Positions 1 through 12,624 of a stretch of DNA of 64,000 nt are shown here, one piece after another (within the stretch, counting starts at the first letter, position 1; every line of letters starts with the position of its first letter). The stretch spans positions 310,001 through 374,000 of the forward strand of contig BGZK01000012.1 in the NCBI GenBank assembly GCA_005406025.1, read 5' to 3'. The notes under the pieces were generated by a model. It was not told the DNA's origin, made no database searches, and saw nothing but the letters and a program-made list of their open reading frames with translations. The translations under genes were made by a program, and so were the position numbers. The stretch comes from Eumeta japonica (taxonomy: Eukaryota > Arthropoda > Insecta > Lepidoptera > Psychidae).

Positions 1-179
1 AACTTAGTTTAAAAAAATCATATTGCTCGTTGAACTCTATTGAGACTGACAAACGTTTTAAAAAATATTGTTACGCATCTATCTAATAAAATGTTTAACG
101 TAAATTACCTACATACTAAAACAGATTCGATCCTATTCATAACAGGCCCGTGTCTACAGAAAACAAAATAAAACAGAAA

Positions 180-720
180 AAAATATATTAGCGCTCGGAA
201 CGTTGGTTGATCTGTACAAGCGAGCTCCACAGCGGCCGCGAGGTGGCAGCACATAGCTCGCTATTCAGAGTGTATATTATTTACCGCGTATATATGTATG
301 TGTGTCGTTATATAAGTGAACAGAAAGCTACGTCGGGGCGCGCACACGCGTGCGCCGGCACGCACACGCGCGCGCCCGTACGCGTATCGAGCGGGCCGCC
401 AGCCGCCGCCAGCCAACCGACTCGGCGTATTCTTATTATTATGAAAAGAGAAACGCTTTTTGTAGGGCAACAACTAAATTGTGGTATTACTGCCGCTGAT
501 AATAAACGATTGTAAACGCATTTGAGCCCGCTCGAGTTTGCGCCTTTACTCATAGATGTCGCGCTTCCGATCTTATTTTGTATTGCGATTGTTTTTTCAC
601 ATCCGCGTCTCGAGTGACGCGAGAACGATGCGCGAGCGGTGCTCGTGACGCGCCACCTCCGCCGCAGCCAGGACACGAGCACGCGGATGAGGCTTTTCGA
701 AGGTCGCGAGCGGAGTTGAC
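180..720. promoter_or_regulatory. CpG-rich patch, possible promoter or 5' exon
   Basis: This is a GC- and CpG-rich stretch in otherwise AT-rich DNA. It contains an alternating purine-pyrimidine run of CACACGCG/GCGCGC type at 335-390 and a second CpG-dense block at 600-720. Short open frames run through it on both strands, but they are low-complexity and none shows a recognisable domain. In insects such patches often mark promoters or 5' exons. Nothing here identifies a gene, and the call rests on composition alone. Confidence 0.25.
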
Positions 721-2080
721 GCGATTTTACTAAATTCTCACATTATTTTTTTTCTACAACATTATAGTAAATGTCCAAGATCAGCATGTGTATGGTTATG
801 GTACCTTGCGTATCCCGAACTGTAATGACAATATTAATAATAAAATTCGTAAACTTATTAACGTCACTATATTTTTAAAGCTTGTTGCTTCTACTAGAAA
901 TTTAACCATACTATGGAACTCCATAGCTGCTTGTCTTTCTTAATGGAAACCACATAAGATATTAATTTACGTTTTGCTAATACGAAACCGATTCATTCGA
1001 AGTGAATATACCCACTTGCTTATCCTTCTTTTTTATACTTAGACAATAGATTGACATATTTTTTCAGTATCCAAGAAGGCATTTGAAACAGGTAAAATAA
1101 AATCTGTTGTACCTTTCTATTATTCCTCGTTAGTTATTTCCTAGATTCATGCAAAAGTTATCGGTGTCAATCATCGGGAAGTTGTCCCATTGTAATTTTA
1201 TTTTTGAATGAAAGCGATAACGACCGTAGCGGGCTGGGTGCGGCAGAGGGCGCGTCGGTCGCCGATGGCGCGTGTGCGTCGTGAATATGCGATGCTCCCG
1301 CCAAAACATCTCCCGGTGGCGACACACGGCGCCGAGTCGCGAACGGGAATCGCTAACTTCACACGCGTTCAGAATAGAAACTCCCTGCTAGTTATACGTA
1401 CTGGCTACACGACGCGTTTGCCACTCGTCGTCGAATACCGAACGCACCAAGGGCTTTTACATTTTCGTGCTTATTTTTATGTTGATTTTTATCTTTTTCA
1501 AATATGATGCTCTATTTTAATAACGATCAATTTAAATGTCATAAAGTAATAAGATAATTAAAGTTACAGAAAATATTAGAAATCACTAAAACGATAAGGA
1601 CGTAGATAAGCACCATACTTTGTTTTCCATTTTGTCGTTTTCGTTTTTTTTTCTCAGTGGGATTTTATTTTTACTAACTTTTTTATCTTTTTCCTAATAA
1701 AAATATTTTGTTTTTTTTTATCGTAGTGAAAGGCTGGTATAAAAAGCTGTAAGCTTAAATGTGAACAAAAATTAGCATACCTGTTGCACGGCAACACATT
1801 TTAGTGCATTTAAATTTAGACACCTAGTGTTTATATATGTATATTATGTCTGAAATCTAGCTAGATAAAATTTGTAAGATATTGTTTTTTTATTAAATTA
1901 ATGACAGCATTATCACAGTTTTGCATTAGTGTCTAGCTTCTACCATCTTGGCAATTATTTATACACACATATAAGAATTTATTATACAAAAAATATATAT
2001 AATAAATTCTCGAAATTGATAGCATTTCAGATTTCCTTGTATTTTCATTACCTAAAATATAAAAAAATTGAGAAGTTTTA
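721..2080. other. Interval without recognisable gene
   Basis: This is AT-rich sequence with no coding signal I can support. A CpG-enriched stretch at 1208-1450 keeps a 99-codon frame open on the plus strand and a frame on the minus strand, but neither resembles a known family. The rest is A/T-rich with poly-T runs at 1640-1720. Confidence 0.4.
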
Positions 2081-2084
2081 ATTT

Positions 2085-2345
2085 TATACAATACTAGATT
2101 CTTGTCCGCGACTTCGCCCATATGGAGAGAACGTATTTCCTTCATGAATAGATATTGCTGTTAATTCAAATCTCGGACCGACTTCCGATCTTGATTATAG
2201 CACTGATCCTAATTACAATTCCTGTCTCGCTTTGATTTCAATTCTGGTTCTATATACCAATTTGACATCGGTTACATGTTCAATTTTGGTTTCAGGTTTG
2301 TTTATCGATTGTGCTTCCCGCTTTACTTTCAATTTAGTTTTCGCT
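2085..2345 (-). repeat. GATCGG-type lepidopteran interspersed repeat
   Basis: The plus strand starts with ACTAGATTCTTGTCCGCGAC, a degenerate form of the CTAGCTTTTGCCCGCGGCTTCG end motif common in lepidopteran genomes. It is followed by pyrimidine-biased hexamer-like words (TTCCGATCTTGATT, TGATCCTAATT, TTTCAATTCTGG). The same pairing of end motif and degenerate hexamer run recurs near 14228, 35622, 51480 and 63450. The strand call is relative to the copy at 14228. No coding potential is seen. Confidence 0.5.
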
Positions 2346-2775
2346 ACCACTCATTTAGAAAAAGGCAGGGCAAATACTAGTGTCAAGATGAAATATAGGC
2401 TATATTACTCGAAGAAATTGTAGCTATCTATGATTTTTTTAGAATCGGTGAAATAGTTCGATTCGATAGTATAAGTATGCGAATGAAGTCAAGGACAAAT
2501 GCTAGTATAGCTCCATTAAAACGTGCACGTATATAAATATAACGTTGAGTAAAAAATTCAAATTGATCGGCAAAGAATTTTAGGAGATATGCGATTTTGA
2601 ACAAACGAACAGTAAATTTTTATGTGAATTACTTCAAAAAATTTTTCACAAGTTTACAAGAAAAACAAATAAAAAGGAATTTGATCCAATAACGTTTGGT
2701 ACTTACCTCTTATTTTATTCTGTAAATTAACACATTTGAATTGCACTCTGTTATACAACCATTTAACAATCTGTG

Positions 2776-2858
2776 ACTACATTTCAGATATTAATTTACA
2801 CAGATGTTTTACCGAAATTTACTTTCGGTAAAACATCTGTATTTTGTAATAAAATTAA
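2776..2858. repeat. Long stem-loop, 18-bp perfect inner stem
   Basis: The arms 2800-2817 and 2823-2840 are perfectly complementary (ACAGATGTTTTACCGAAA and its reverse complement) around a 5-nt loop. A weaker outer stem pairs ATATTAATTT near 2787 with AAATTAATAT near 2850, with a bulge between. The whole could fold as a hairpin of about 80 nt. It may be a fossil MITE end pair or a small-RNA precursor. No terminal duplication is visible. Confidence 0.7.
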
Positions 2859-3002
2859 TATTTGACACATCGCAAAAAGAAGAAAATACGTGTACTTTTA
2901 ATCAGTAGTATTAAAAGAAAACTATTAAAAAATCATATTCTAAGGAAATTTTGTCAATTGTCGATAAATTTTTCAATTCGTCAGCTCTACTTTAATAACA
3001 AA

Positions 3003-3925
3003 AAAAAACGGCCAAGTGTGTGTCGTGCCACGCGCAGTATAGGGTTCCAATAATTGTCCGTCACAATATGCGGACTTAGAAGGAGATTTTTAATTTGATA
3101 CTATGAATCTGTAACATTAATTGAGTTCATGGTTTAACGGCTAATAACGTCTAAAACGGGCCAATACAGGACAGGACTGGTGTTAAGGTTGTTATGATTT
3201 TATATTCCCATAATGTTACATGGTTCATAGACTCATATTTCCTACCTGTTTCACCCCACTAACAACTTCATGTAAGTCATTTTCAACGGATTTTTTCCGA
3301 AATTTTGCTTTTGCATGACTCATAACGCATAGCATTTGAGAGTGCTTTTTATTTATCCAAGTAAATTTTATAAATTCGTCGAATATTACTCGTTAATTTG
3401 TAATACCTACCAAGCTGTGATAGTTTTCCTTTTAACCTCGTTTAGATATATACATATATCTATACACACACTACTGCCATGCCATTTTTTAACGTATTCA
3501 AGAATAACTTTTTACCTGGCTAAGTGTCACACTTAAACTCTAATAAAAATTAGCAACTTAAAACTTAATATTTCGCTAACAGATCCCTAAATCGAAAAAT
3601 TGTGTTTCAGACCCGTAATATTTTTGAATGAACTATCCAACGATATCCCACATCGGGCGATAGGCAAGCCGAAAAATTCATCTCCCCCTTACGTGTAGGG
3701 AGGGGTGATACCCTTAAAAATAACTTTTTTTTTCAAGTTTATATTCCACCACTTTGTCGGCGCGATTAATATGTATACCCATGACAGATTACAGGTTTAT
3801 AGTGCTGAGAGTCCCCGAGATAAGTCGCGGACAGAGAGCCAGACAGACGGACGGATGGACGTACAGTTGGAATGACACGGTGAAATTATAAGGGTTCCTT
3901 GCTGATTACGGAACCCTTAAAATTA
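3003..3925 (+). repeat. GGCCAAGTG...GGGTTCCGTA lepidopteran repeat, long copy
   Basis: The copy opens with ACGGCCAAGTGTGTGTCGTG and AGTATAGGGTTCC. It carries the typical late block (CCCACATCGGGCGATAGGCA, CTCCCCCTTACGTGTAGGGA, a GACAGACGGACGGATGGACG run) and closes with TACGGAACCCTTAAAA. I recognise this order as a widespread lepidopteran interspersed family; I do not know its formal class. The copy is about 920 bp, near complete, with no intact ORF. Confidence 0.7.
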
Positions 3926-5700
3926 GCAATTTAGAAAGATGGAACTACACATTTATGTCTGTCTGTCCACTTCTTTGTTGCGCCACTGTCGTTTTCCTGA
4001 TAGTTGAATCATAAATTTTTAATTTAATCTTTCAAACTTGATATTCCATCTATTTTATTACAATAAGTTCGTAATGCCAATACAGTACCGATTTTCGGTC
4101 ATTATCATACGACGTTGCACTAAGAAAATTTAAACATCTTATCCCGTAACAGTTTAGGAAGTGTTAACAAAATTTTGCATGATTTTTTCATCGACACACC
4201 ACTCGATAAGGCTTCATAAATTCTTCGTCTTTGTCCTAATACGGCGTCTGGCTGCTATTTTGAATTTGGTATATCTTCAGAAGTACTTGATAGGTCAGGA
4301 AAAATCTTAGGGAGTTAATTTACTGTAACCTGAAAACGCGCTTAAAAATTAGAGTTCAAATACCCGTTTGTGGTCCTGTGTTATCATGGTCAAAGGAAAC
4401 AGTTCTTATGATCATCAAGAAAGACCGCTTTGTTTCGATTGCTTGTTTTGGCATCGTCACTTGCTACCAGAAGAGATCAGAATCAATGGTTTGCACCAGC
4501 GCGGGCGGGAAATAAACTAGCAGTTAAGCTTTGGACGCTGACCCAATGCAGCTCGAGGATTTCTAACTACCGTTGTCATCGGTGCAGTGACAATGTTCAG
4601 GATATGCTTCTCCGATTTATGGAGCAAGTTCGTCGGTAAACCGGTCCATGGTGCAATTTTGAACCCGTTGTCGTCTGCTTCGCAAGCGGCATGTTGACCG
4701 ATCGGCCACCGCCAGTCTTTTTATATTTCTATCTAAATATACCTCAATTGAAAAAAAATTGCGTACTGGGTAAATGACCTCGGTTTACTTTAAGAATATA
4801 TAAGTACAAGTCTACGTCATACGTAATTGATAACTTCACAATATCGCTTAATGCCTTATTTTATTTAATATTGTGTTTGTCGAAAAGAATTCAAATCGCT
4901 TTTACACAAAAACCGGATCAAAGTTTTTTTTATTCCAATATAACTGTATCAAACATATTAATATTTTCAAATACGACATTTAGATGTACCCACTTTAGTA
5001 TTTATAATTTTGTTATTTCTAGGATTGTGATGATTCCGACTGACCGGTTTTGCTATTAAATTCATGGCTTTAAAATAGCAACTGGCCCACCTATTCCTGT
5101 TGCACCCAAGCTCGGCGTAGTGGAAATTGGGACGTGCGCCTAATCACGCAGTGCGGGTGACTTCGATAATTGAATTAATATTAATGTAATATCATTTCTA
5201 ATATATAGTTATATACTGTCACAAAAATAATAAAAAGGGGGTAGGCTTGTGTGTATATCGAGCCTTCTTAAAGATTCGAAATTATACAATAGTCGTTTTG
5301 TTTTTAATTTAAAACTGTATTTTGTCGTTATATTTCTTTGATGAAAAGCCTTTGATTTCGTGTTCACACTTTGGCTTGCCCCGCGCTAGTGCAAGTGTAA
5401 CGCAGGTAAAATGCAAATGATTATAAAAATTCGAACGTTTCAATAAATTCAGATTACACGCAGCTTCATTAGCATGGAGCAAAGAATCAAATGAAATGTG
5501 ACTTTCGTTTTGAACCACCGAGCTAGTAAATTCTGAAAACTCTACCAAAATCCGTTTGGTACTTTTTTGCGTCACGCTATAACAGCAAGAGTGAAATCCA
5601 GATTTAAATCCTAAAAGCCTTTGTTTTGGTTTAAAATGCATCTAAATATTCGAACTAGGTAATTAATAAAATATAAGCACAGCCCTGTTTTTTTTACGGT
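3926..5700. other. Interval without recognisable gene
   Basis: No feature is recognised. Slightly less AT-rich stretches at 4430-4720 and 5080-5160 keep short frames open without any known motif. An ATG-started 110-codon minus frame at 5309-5641 has no recognisable domain and no splice or promoter context, so I do not call it a gene. Confidence 0.4.
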
Positions 5701-5709
5701 GTACATACC

Positions 5710-5880
5710 TATAGGCATACGTGGATTACGTGTCGGGGTCAAAATGAAGGTGGAGACAGGGACTCGGGGCCAGTATTGAGACCCAAAATAAGCCCTTATT
5801 CCGTGTCCACGCGATTGAAGTTCCGGACAAAAGTTGCTATGATATAAAGTTTTCACTGGACGAAATTCGTCGAGATCCCG
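5710..5880 (-). other. Possible 5' exon ending at a consensus donor
   Basis: On the minus strand a frame that is open from about 5856 runs into the sequence CCTATAG|GTATGTACACC near 5709-5713, a good insect splice-donor match (GTATGT). The upstream part is moderately CpG-rich (TCGTCGAGATCC, GGGCGATCCGCG near 5866-5900). The peptide, about 45 residues beginning MKTLYHSNF, matches nothing I know. This could be a first exon, or chance. Confidence 0.15.
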
Positions 5881-6275
5881 TCCCTTCGGGCGATCCGCGA
5901 AATTGACGTCGAGCTTCGTGTATTGGTAATAAAATATGAGTACCGTGATAATTAGCGTTTTTAAAGTGTTTTTTTTTTAGTGTTCGGTGTCAAAACGGAA
6001 CACTTGTGGATTCACATCTGCATCTATCCACTTCTCTGAAACTGTTATTATTTTTATCTCTGAGACTAATAAATCATGGCGACACTATATACAGCGCAGG
6101 CTTATGGGTAGAGCGAGTGGAGCGGTTGCTGTAGGCGCCATGTAACTAGGGGCGCTAAAAAATCAAATGCAAAAGACAATTTTCAACAAAAAAACAAATT
6201 TTGATATTACTTTTGGAAAAACATAGAACAATATTATGATACTTAAAGTTATTTAATTTAATTTAAGCATAATGT

Positions 6276-6276
<1 letters not shown>

Positions 6277-6328
<52 letters not shown>

Positions 6329-6376
6329 TTGGAAATATCAATATCTATATATATATATAAATATTGATATTTCCAA
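6277..6376. repeat. (TA)n microsatellite with perfect 16-bp stem-loop
   Basis: A (TA)n run of about 45 bp is followed by the arms 6329-6344 (TTGGAAATATCAATAT) and 6361-6376 (its exact reverse complement), separated by a (TA)n-like loop of 16 nt. The A+T content here is almost 100 percent. The structure can extrude as a cruciform. It has no coding function. Confidence 0.8.
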
Positions 6377-6516
6377 ATAAAAACTTATTTTTAAAAAATA
6401 GCAATTATTATTTACTTATCATGAAGCCGAATTAGAATTTCTGGAAAATCAGAGCATTGACTTAAGACGCTGAAAAACAATGTCACTCCACCTCGATCAA
6501 AGCTCGGGCCGGCATT

Positions 6517-6518
<2 letters not shown>

Positions 6519-6556
<38 letters not shown>
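6519..6556. repeat. (TA)n microsatellite
   Basis: A near-perfect TA dinucleotide run, the second within 300 bp of the tract at 6277. Confidence 0.85.
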
Positions 6557-6558
<2 letters not shown>

Positions 6559-7599
6559 GTTCAATATTTGAAATACAATTATAAATTTAATCAACTCTAA
6601 AACTTTGACAATACTTTATAGATTTTCATCTACTCATTAAATTAGCCATTCAAATATTCTTAAAGAAACACCAAAATTTAACATAATGTTTATATGCATA
6701 TAGAGAATATTTTTATCTACATGCCGCTTGATACCAAACACAACTTATTTATTGACATTTTATTTTTAGATCATAGATTCAAAAATATATGAAAAGCGGC
6801 ACATGATCAACAACATACAGCAACAAAATGCCCCATTGACCCAAATCCAATCGGTGAGGTCGCCGAGCTACGTGTGCCGGTGTACTTAGCTTTTGCTCCC
6901 TGTCAAATTCGGTTTACGTATTGCTAAAACTGTGCTATGCATTTGAAACATGCGAAAATAAGGGTAAAACAGGTAGGTTGGTGGTGCTATTTATCTAGCT
7001 ACTCTTTATTTTCTATTGCTGTACAATTTCATTGATATCGACCCCGCAATTTGTTTCCTCGCCGAGAAAAAGTTGAATTGTTGTTACTATAGATAAATGT
7101 TTGGAGTAGTTATAAATAAGAACAATTCGACTTATTAATGAAATAAATTATAGAGTTCGTAATAAGTAATGTAAATTTCTTACCTTTGTTTACTTAAGGC
7201 ATGTAAATGTGATCTATAATATTTTTTGAAAAACATACAAGGTATATTAACTTACCGCTAAAAAGAAATAAAATTTTCAAAAGATTCGGGAAATTATTGT
7301 TTTTTTTTTTTGCCTTTGGCTAATACAAATTGGAAACACATTAATTGTTGTTTTTTTCTAATGATGACATCATTGATTTATTTTCTTCGACGACTAGCAA
7401 AATTTTTCTTCTATATATTTTTTTGTTCAACGTTTTGAATAAACCACAATTTTGTGCAGATATTTGCATATTCAAACAAAATTCTACTCAATTTGATGAA
7501 TCGTATCTTTTACTGTAATATAAACATTAAAGTTAAGTCAGTTTATTTCCAGATATTCGAAGAGCTTTTTTTCTCGCATTTTACAACCACTTTTATTAT
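6557..7599. other. Interval without recognisable gene
   Basis: AT-rich sequence with poly-T runs (7299-7312) and no feature I can name. Confidence 0.4.
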
Positions 7600-7609
7600 A
7601 TTTCACTTT

Positions 7610-7815
7610 TACATAGTATGACGATGTGTACCATTCGTAGTCCAAAGTGGTAATGGTATGTTATGATGTACACGGTAACACTATACGTACATTGGTACAA
7701 GTAGTATTTTATTACTAGTAATGGTGATAATATATTGTACATGGTACTACTATGTGTACTATGGTATGATACGGTATAAATACGTAATACATGGTATGGT
7801 ATCTCACTAGGGCGT
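7610..7815. repeat. Degenerate GGTAY/GTACAY simple repeat
   Basis: A 200-bp stretch is built from imperfect words such as TGGTAC, TGGTAT, GTACAT and TACGGTA with no fixed period. A shorter patch of the same character lies near 63310-63370. It is best read as a decayed simple-sequence array. Confidence 0.6.
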
Positions 7816-8040
7816 ATCCATTAAGCTATCCTCTCTGGGTATGCCTGGTACCTGGGTACGGGTAGGTATTTCTTCTACATGTTTCTAATGTCTTCGTCTA
7901 GTGTGTTGTGTAGAGCAAAGCAACCTATGTGGACCCGGATCGAGATTCTGATTTGACCCATTGCCCCTCTCTTGGCCAAAAGTTGGGTACCCCTAAGTAT
8001 CGCATGACGTGCTATAGTAAATAAATATATTGATTGATTT
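7816..8040 (+). repeat. Probable non-LTR retroelement 3' end
   Basis: A less AT-rich block (TGCCTGGTACCTGGGTACGG to GGTACCCCTAAGTATCGC) ends in ATAAATATATTGATTGATTT. A tail of short TGATTG repeats of this sort is typical of CR1/jockey-type LINE 3' ends in moths. No reverse-transcriptase motif survives. The class is inferred from the tail only. Confidence 0.35.
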
Positions 8041-8990
8041 ATAGAGTTCATTATAGGAAAAAGTTGTATACATTTAAATAATGTTTATATTACAGAAATA
8101 TCATATTGAATATATTAGAAATAAATACAAAATTACTATTCCAAGGTTCAGTTTGTCAAAATAGGAGTGATGCTTCTTTAATTATATGGAAGAAAAAAGC
8201 TTGTAGTTCCTCACCGACTATTCTCCTTTTTCTATTTCCGAAACTGTGGTACAATTCGAATGTTTAAAAAGCCTGTTTTTTAACACATCGTGTTTCGCGT
8301 TTATGTGAAAATAACATATTTAATTTTTTTATTTTGTTATAGTTACGGAAGTGAGTATTTGTACAATAAGCATTAAAAACCAGTATTACGTTTATGATCA
8401 ATAGTATTTATTAAAAAGTCAAAACGTATACTGATATACTAAATGTATATAGAATAGGTGACATATAATGGCTGGCGCACATTTTTAAATACATTTTAAT
8501 ACTGAAAATGTTTTTCGATCGCCTCAATTTGAAGTCCCATTTCCAGCGAAAATACAAATTCTCTCTGGTGTCATGGGCTCTAGGGCTAGTTAAGCGACTG
8601 AGGTGTCAAAAAATGCGTATAGACAAGAACTACATCATAGTGAAAAAAAATTAAAAAGTTCTATTTTTTTTTTCAGTTGCTTATTTTTATGTTGAAAATT
8701 GATTTAATAACTGGAGCACTTTTTTCGTATTTTGAAAGTAATGAAATATTTCTAAATTTTGATTTTTTTTAAATCAGCCATTATAAGTGTACTTGCATGC
8801 GTCGAATATAAACGTCGAATTGGTTTATAATAACTATAAAAGTCAATTTTGACATGTCCAAAGTTTTTTCTTGAATTATCCTAAACAGTTTTATTTTTAA
8901 AATTAGGAACAATTTATGTTGATTCTTGATTTTAGTTCTTTTATCTTATTCATTTTGGTGCATTTTAATATACCAAAGGTCATGCAGAGC
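8041..8990. other. Interval without recognisable gene
   Basis: AT-rich, with no feature recognised. Confidence 0.4.
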
Positions 8991-9034
8991 ACGAAATCAA
9001 TGATATTTGTAACACATACCTTAAAAATTTGAAA

Positions 9035-9260
9035 TAATCTGCCATCAGTGCTATTCCCAACACTACAAGGGGGTCTTCGGACCCTCTTATCAAATTAGTC
9101 GAAGCTCTTTTCTTGAAAGAAAAGAACCTTTTTATTTTTAAAAAGCCAGCAACGTACTACTGACTCCCCAGGGGTTGTTGGTGTCCATGGGCGGCAGTGA
9201 TCACTGCTTTTCTTGTTGCTCATATTCTCGTTTAAAAAAAAATTTATAAAATCATGTAAA
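9035..9260 (+). repeat. GGTGTCCATGGGCGGC lepidopteran repeat, copy 1
   Basis: It contains AAAAGCCAGCAACGTACT, GGTGTCCATGGGCGGCAGTG and TTGTTGCTCATATTCTCGTT, in the same order as a very common lepidopteran short interspersed sequence (GGCCGGCAACGC...GTCCATGGGCGGCGG...CCCGTTTGCC). A related copy is at 26240-26375. The short minus-strand frame here is a by-product. Confidence 0.65.
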
Positions 9261-11280
9261 TTGCTATATTTGAGCAAAAAAAATGTTCGTACGATTTACC
9301 CTAACCTAGATAATTTTGTCACATCAAATATTTTTTGAAGTTTTGTCAATACTCAAGCCTATTTTAGAGGCGCACAATACTGTTTTTTTTTTTTGTTGAT
9401 TGTGATACCATTTAAGAGAAACACTTTTTATGAAGAACATAAATATAAGTTTCATAAATATATTATTTTAAATTAGAAACAATACGGTAGTATTGTTTAT
9501 TGCATACCTCGAAACAGTATCTGATAATGCACTCTTCTCTCTCTATGTTTCCTCAATCATGATGCAAATCACGAAATGATCCAGGTATCATATTGTTTTT
9601 AAGCTTTACAGAAACAAGAAAGGGTCGTAGGTAACGCAGGACGAATCTTTCGAAGTGCAATATAAATAAATAGGCTAGGTTTATATATATATATTGAAAA
9701 ATTCGTCACTTGTTTAAATATTTTTCGATTATCATACAAAGAAACATGTTATGTAGTGTATATATATTGGTTGTCTATAGGAAGTAAAGGATAAAGAAAG
9801 CATGCAGATAATACACGGACGTCCATGCGCTTGAGGTCGATTCGCGTTTGATCGATATGTTTTAAACAACACAACAGTACCAGACACAGTTATAAAAATC
9901 GACGGTTACATACGAATATAACTCCCTCTCAGTTACCATTGCGATACCCGTAGATATCTCGGAGTGCCTAACAAATTGGGAGACGAGACCTTCCATGATT
10001 TAACACCTCGCAGTTTTTCAGCTATTTATTTCTAAGCCTTTTTTTCAGATCTAGCACGTGTTAAGAACTATTAAATTTTATCGTGACGAAATACTACGTG
10101 CTGTCACTGCACCCGTTTTTTGCATTGGCAAACACTAAGATTACGTAATCAATATCACATGTTTCTCTTTAAGCTGCTCAAACAGGACGTATTTTTCAAT
10201 TAGTCAGGTCTGATTTGAAATCAGGTAAACGAGTCTGCAAACTATCAAGACCAGAAGTTTCGATCTCTATAAAATAATCTATCTACATTATTTTCCTACT
10301 AGTTTCATACTATTTTTGTTGCTGTTTAGTTAAGGAAAAACCACACAGCCTGGAATTTTTTTTTAATGTTGGTATACTTACCTAGCATGCATATATATAT
10401 ATAACCACCGTTCTGTGATAAAAGAAGACGAACGATCTTTAAAGTCATAATTAAGGTAATACGCATTATTTCAGTGTTTTTTAAAACAGTAATAGTTAAA
10501 TAAATAACGACATATATGAAAACCTTAATCTTCCACGTCAAAATTATGAACCTGGTAGGTGAGCGTGGTTACCAAAATGCTGTGTGTAATGGACAACGAA
10601 ACGGCGAGTTTGTTCATAATTTGATATCAAATTTTTGATGACAAGCACGGCAACTAAATGTATTTTAGTTTAAAACTATACTTAAAATTCTTCTATTGCA
10701 ACTGTGGATATTTTAAATGATGAGGTCATGCCTAAAGGTGTGTATGAAATTGGTTCATATAAAATGGATATCAAAGATAAAAACTAAATTGTGAAAAGCG
10801 TCAACGCTCGACTAGAGTCAACGTTCTACAGCACGATATATTATGAAAACATTTGCTAATGTTTATTTAACTAAAAAATAGTGCAATTAATTATTTTGGA
10901 AAAGGAAACTATAGTAGTTAAAATTACGAGATGGTAATAATCTATTAAATTTATTAACTTTATTTATTCGAAGAACACTACAATGGTTTAGACACCGTAT
11001 TCTTTTCAAGGAAGCCAAAATTAAAAAATGAGAAGTTAAATTAATTGTTATTTCTATAAAATCATAACGTTCAAATAACAACGCGTGAAGTATTCTAGGT
11101 TCTACAATGTCGAACCTGGTGTGAATCAACTTTCAGGTTATACAGGAATTGCACACATCCACGTCGAGCTTCATAATCGGCGTCTAATACGTAGCAGCGG
11201 TTGACGCACGCAAACGCATATAGCGGGCGGCAATTTGTATGCGAACAATATTAAACAAAATTACGGTGGTATTTTTTCAG
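9261..11280. other. Interval without recognisable gene
   Basis: AT-rich DNA with no supported gene. The stretch 11160-11240 is somewhat CpG-rich (GCGTCTAATACGTAGCAGCG). Confidence 0.4.
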
Positions 11281-11357
11281 ATCCAGTTGAATATAAGAAA
11301 TCGAAGTTATTATTACGACGTAAGAAACCAGAATCGAGCAGTAGCGAGAGAGACTAG
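11281..11357 (+). other. Possible terminal exon after a good acceptor
   Basis: The acceptor TGGTATTTTTTCAG ends at 11280. In the phase beginning CCA GTT GAA the frame encodes PVEYKKSKLLLRRKKPESSS, then SERD and a TAG stop. Another phase is also open for about 38 codons, so the frame is not decisive. The basic and serine-rich composition would suit a C-terminal tail. No preceding exon was found, and the GAATCGAGCAG words also recall the hexamer repeat family seen elsewhere. Confidence 0.15.
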
Positions 11358-11781
11358 CAATCTTTCTGTTCAGAAAAGAAAAATAAGGACAGTATAGAGC
11401 CCAGTATTGCACAGTATACAGGCAAGAACAGTTTAACCGTAGATTTGTATATAGTTATGTTAATCAATTTGGGCGTATTCAAAGGTATCGTTCAAACAAT
11501 ACTTACATCCATTCGAGAGGAAGATCTTCGAGCGACGATAATATTTAAAAAAAAAAATGGAAAATCCAAAAGTGCACGCCTCACCGCGGTCATTAACTTC
11601 TAAAATAAAAAAATTCAATAGAGTTTTTGATAATGAAATTTCAAAAAAAGATTTATCAAATTCAAATTTCGCGCCATTTCGTGAGATATTTATAATGGCG
11701 CATGCGCTGATCTCAACTTTTCACATATGGCTTAAGGCTGATCTTCATTTGTATATAAATATAGATATACAAACACCATCT

Positions 11782-11808
11782 CAACGTTCCGCTTGTGAGG
11801 CGTGCAAT
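11782..11808 (+). repeat. 27-bp dispersed repeat, copy 1
   Basis: The motif beginning CAACGTTCCGCTTGTGAGGC matches 12195-12221 at 26 of 27 positions. It lies at the end of a 95-codon frame (11557-11844) that I do not recognise. Confidence 0.7.
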
Positions 11809-12194
11809 ACACAGTCGTTTTTTTTAGTTTTCTGTAAATTATAATTAAACGACAGTACTTAGAACGCTAATATTAACTAGGAATCAGCACAGGGTATAAC
11901 TGTATATAATAAAAAAAAAAGTATTCCGGTAAGATACATTTTTCGACCAATTTCTCTGCCACATACATGGATCCATAAACACAGACTGACGGACGTCCAA
12001 CAATGATTGATTTTAATGTTATTACTTACTATATTAAACAAAATAATTATTTATAAAATATACCATATGTGCTAGACAGATTATTTAACTTGATATTAAT
12101 GCACTCATATTACGCTGTAAGTGTTATATTAGTAAAAAAAAAGTCATTTAAGTTTCGAAAGACTGGGTTTTTTGACATGTCGAGAGTAGAGCAC

Positions 12195-12221
12195 CAACGC
12201 TCCGCTTGTGAGGCGTGCAAT
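12195..12221 (+). repeat. 27-bp dispersed repeat, copy 2
   Basis: The second copy of the motif at 11782 (CAACGCTCCGCTTGTGAGGC then GTGCAAT) lies at the start of an open frame (12215-12481) of unknown nature. The flanks do not match, so only the core is shared. Confidence 0.7.
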
Positions 12222-12624
12222 TGGGTGGTAACTCAACACTAGAAAGATCGAATCCAAATAAATACAATGTGGAGATTACAGCAGCAAGGGTAAACTTATC
12301 AGGTAATATTGAAAGAGACATAGAAAATAATGGGTTTTCAGATCTAGTTGTAAACAATAACCGATATTTTTGTGAAGTCAGGGCTGTCGTATGGAATGTG
12401 TTGAACAGTTATGAGGCTTCTCCTAAAAGGTATACAAAATTGGTAAAAGTGTCTTGTTTTTCAGTAGACAAGGTATGTTAATTAAAACTGTAAATAAGAA
12501 AGTATGCGGAAAAATTTATTGAATGTTTCTTGCACAGTTGATGAATGTAAAATAATCTAATTGTGAGTGTGCTGCGTTTTATAATGTAAGAATATTTAAT
12601 AACTGTGGTTGTTCATAAAATTAA

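Noticed and set aside
207..682. Overlapping 102- and 124-codon frames at the left edge
   Set aside because: Both strands are open because of CpG-rich, low-stop composition; peptides are low-complexity with no known motif.
5309..5641. 110-codon minus frame with ATG
   Set aside because: No domain, promoter or splice context. A frame of this length is not rare in 64 kb, so it was noted but not called.
6412..6594. 60-codon minus frame with (YI)n
   Set aside because: It is a translation of the (TA)n microsatellite.
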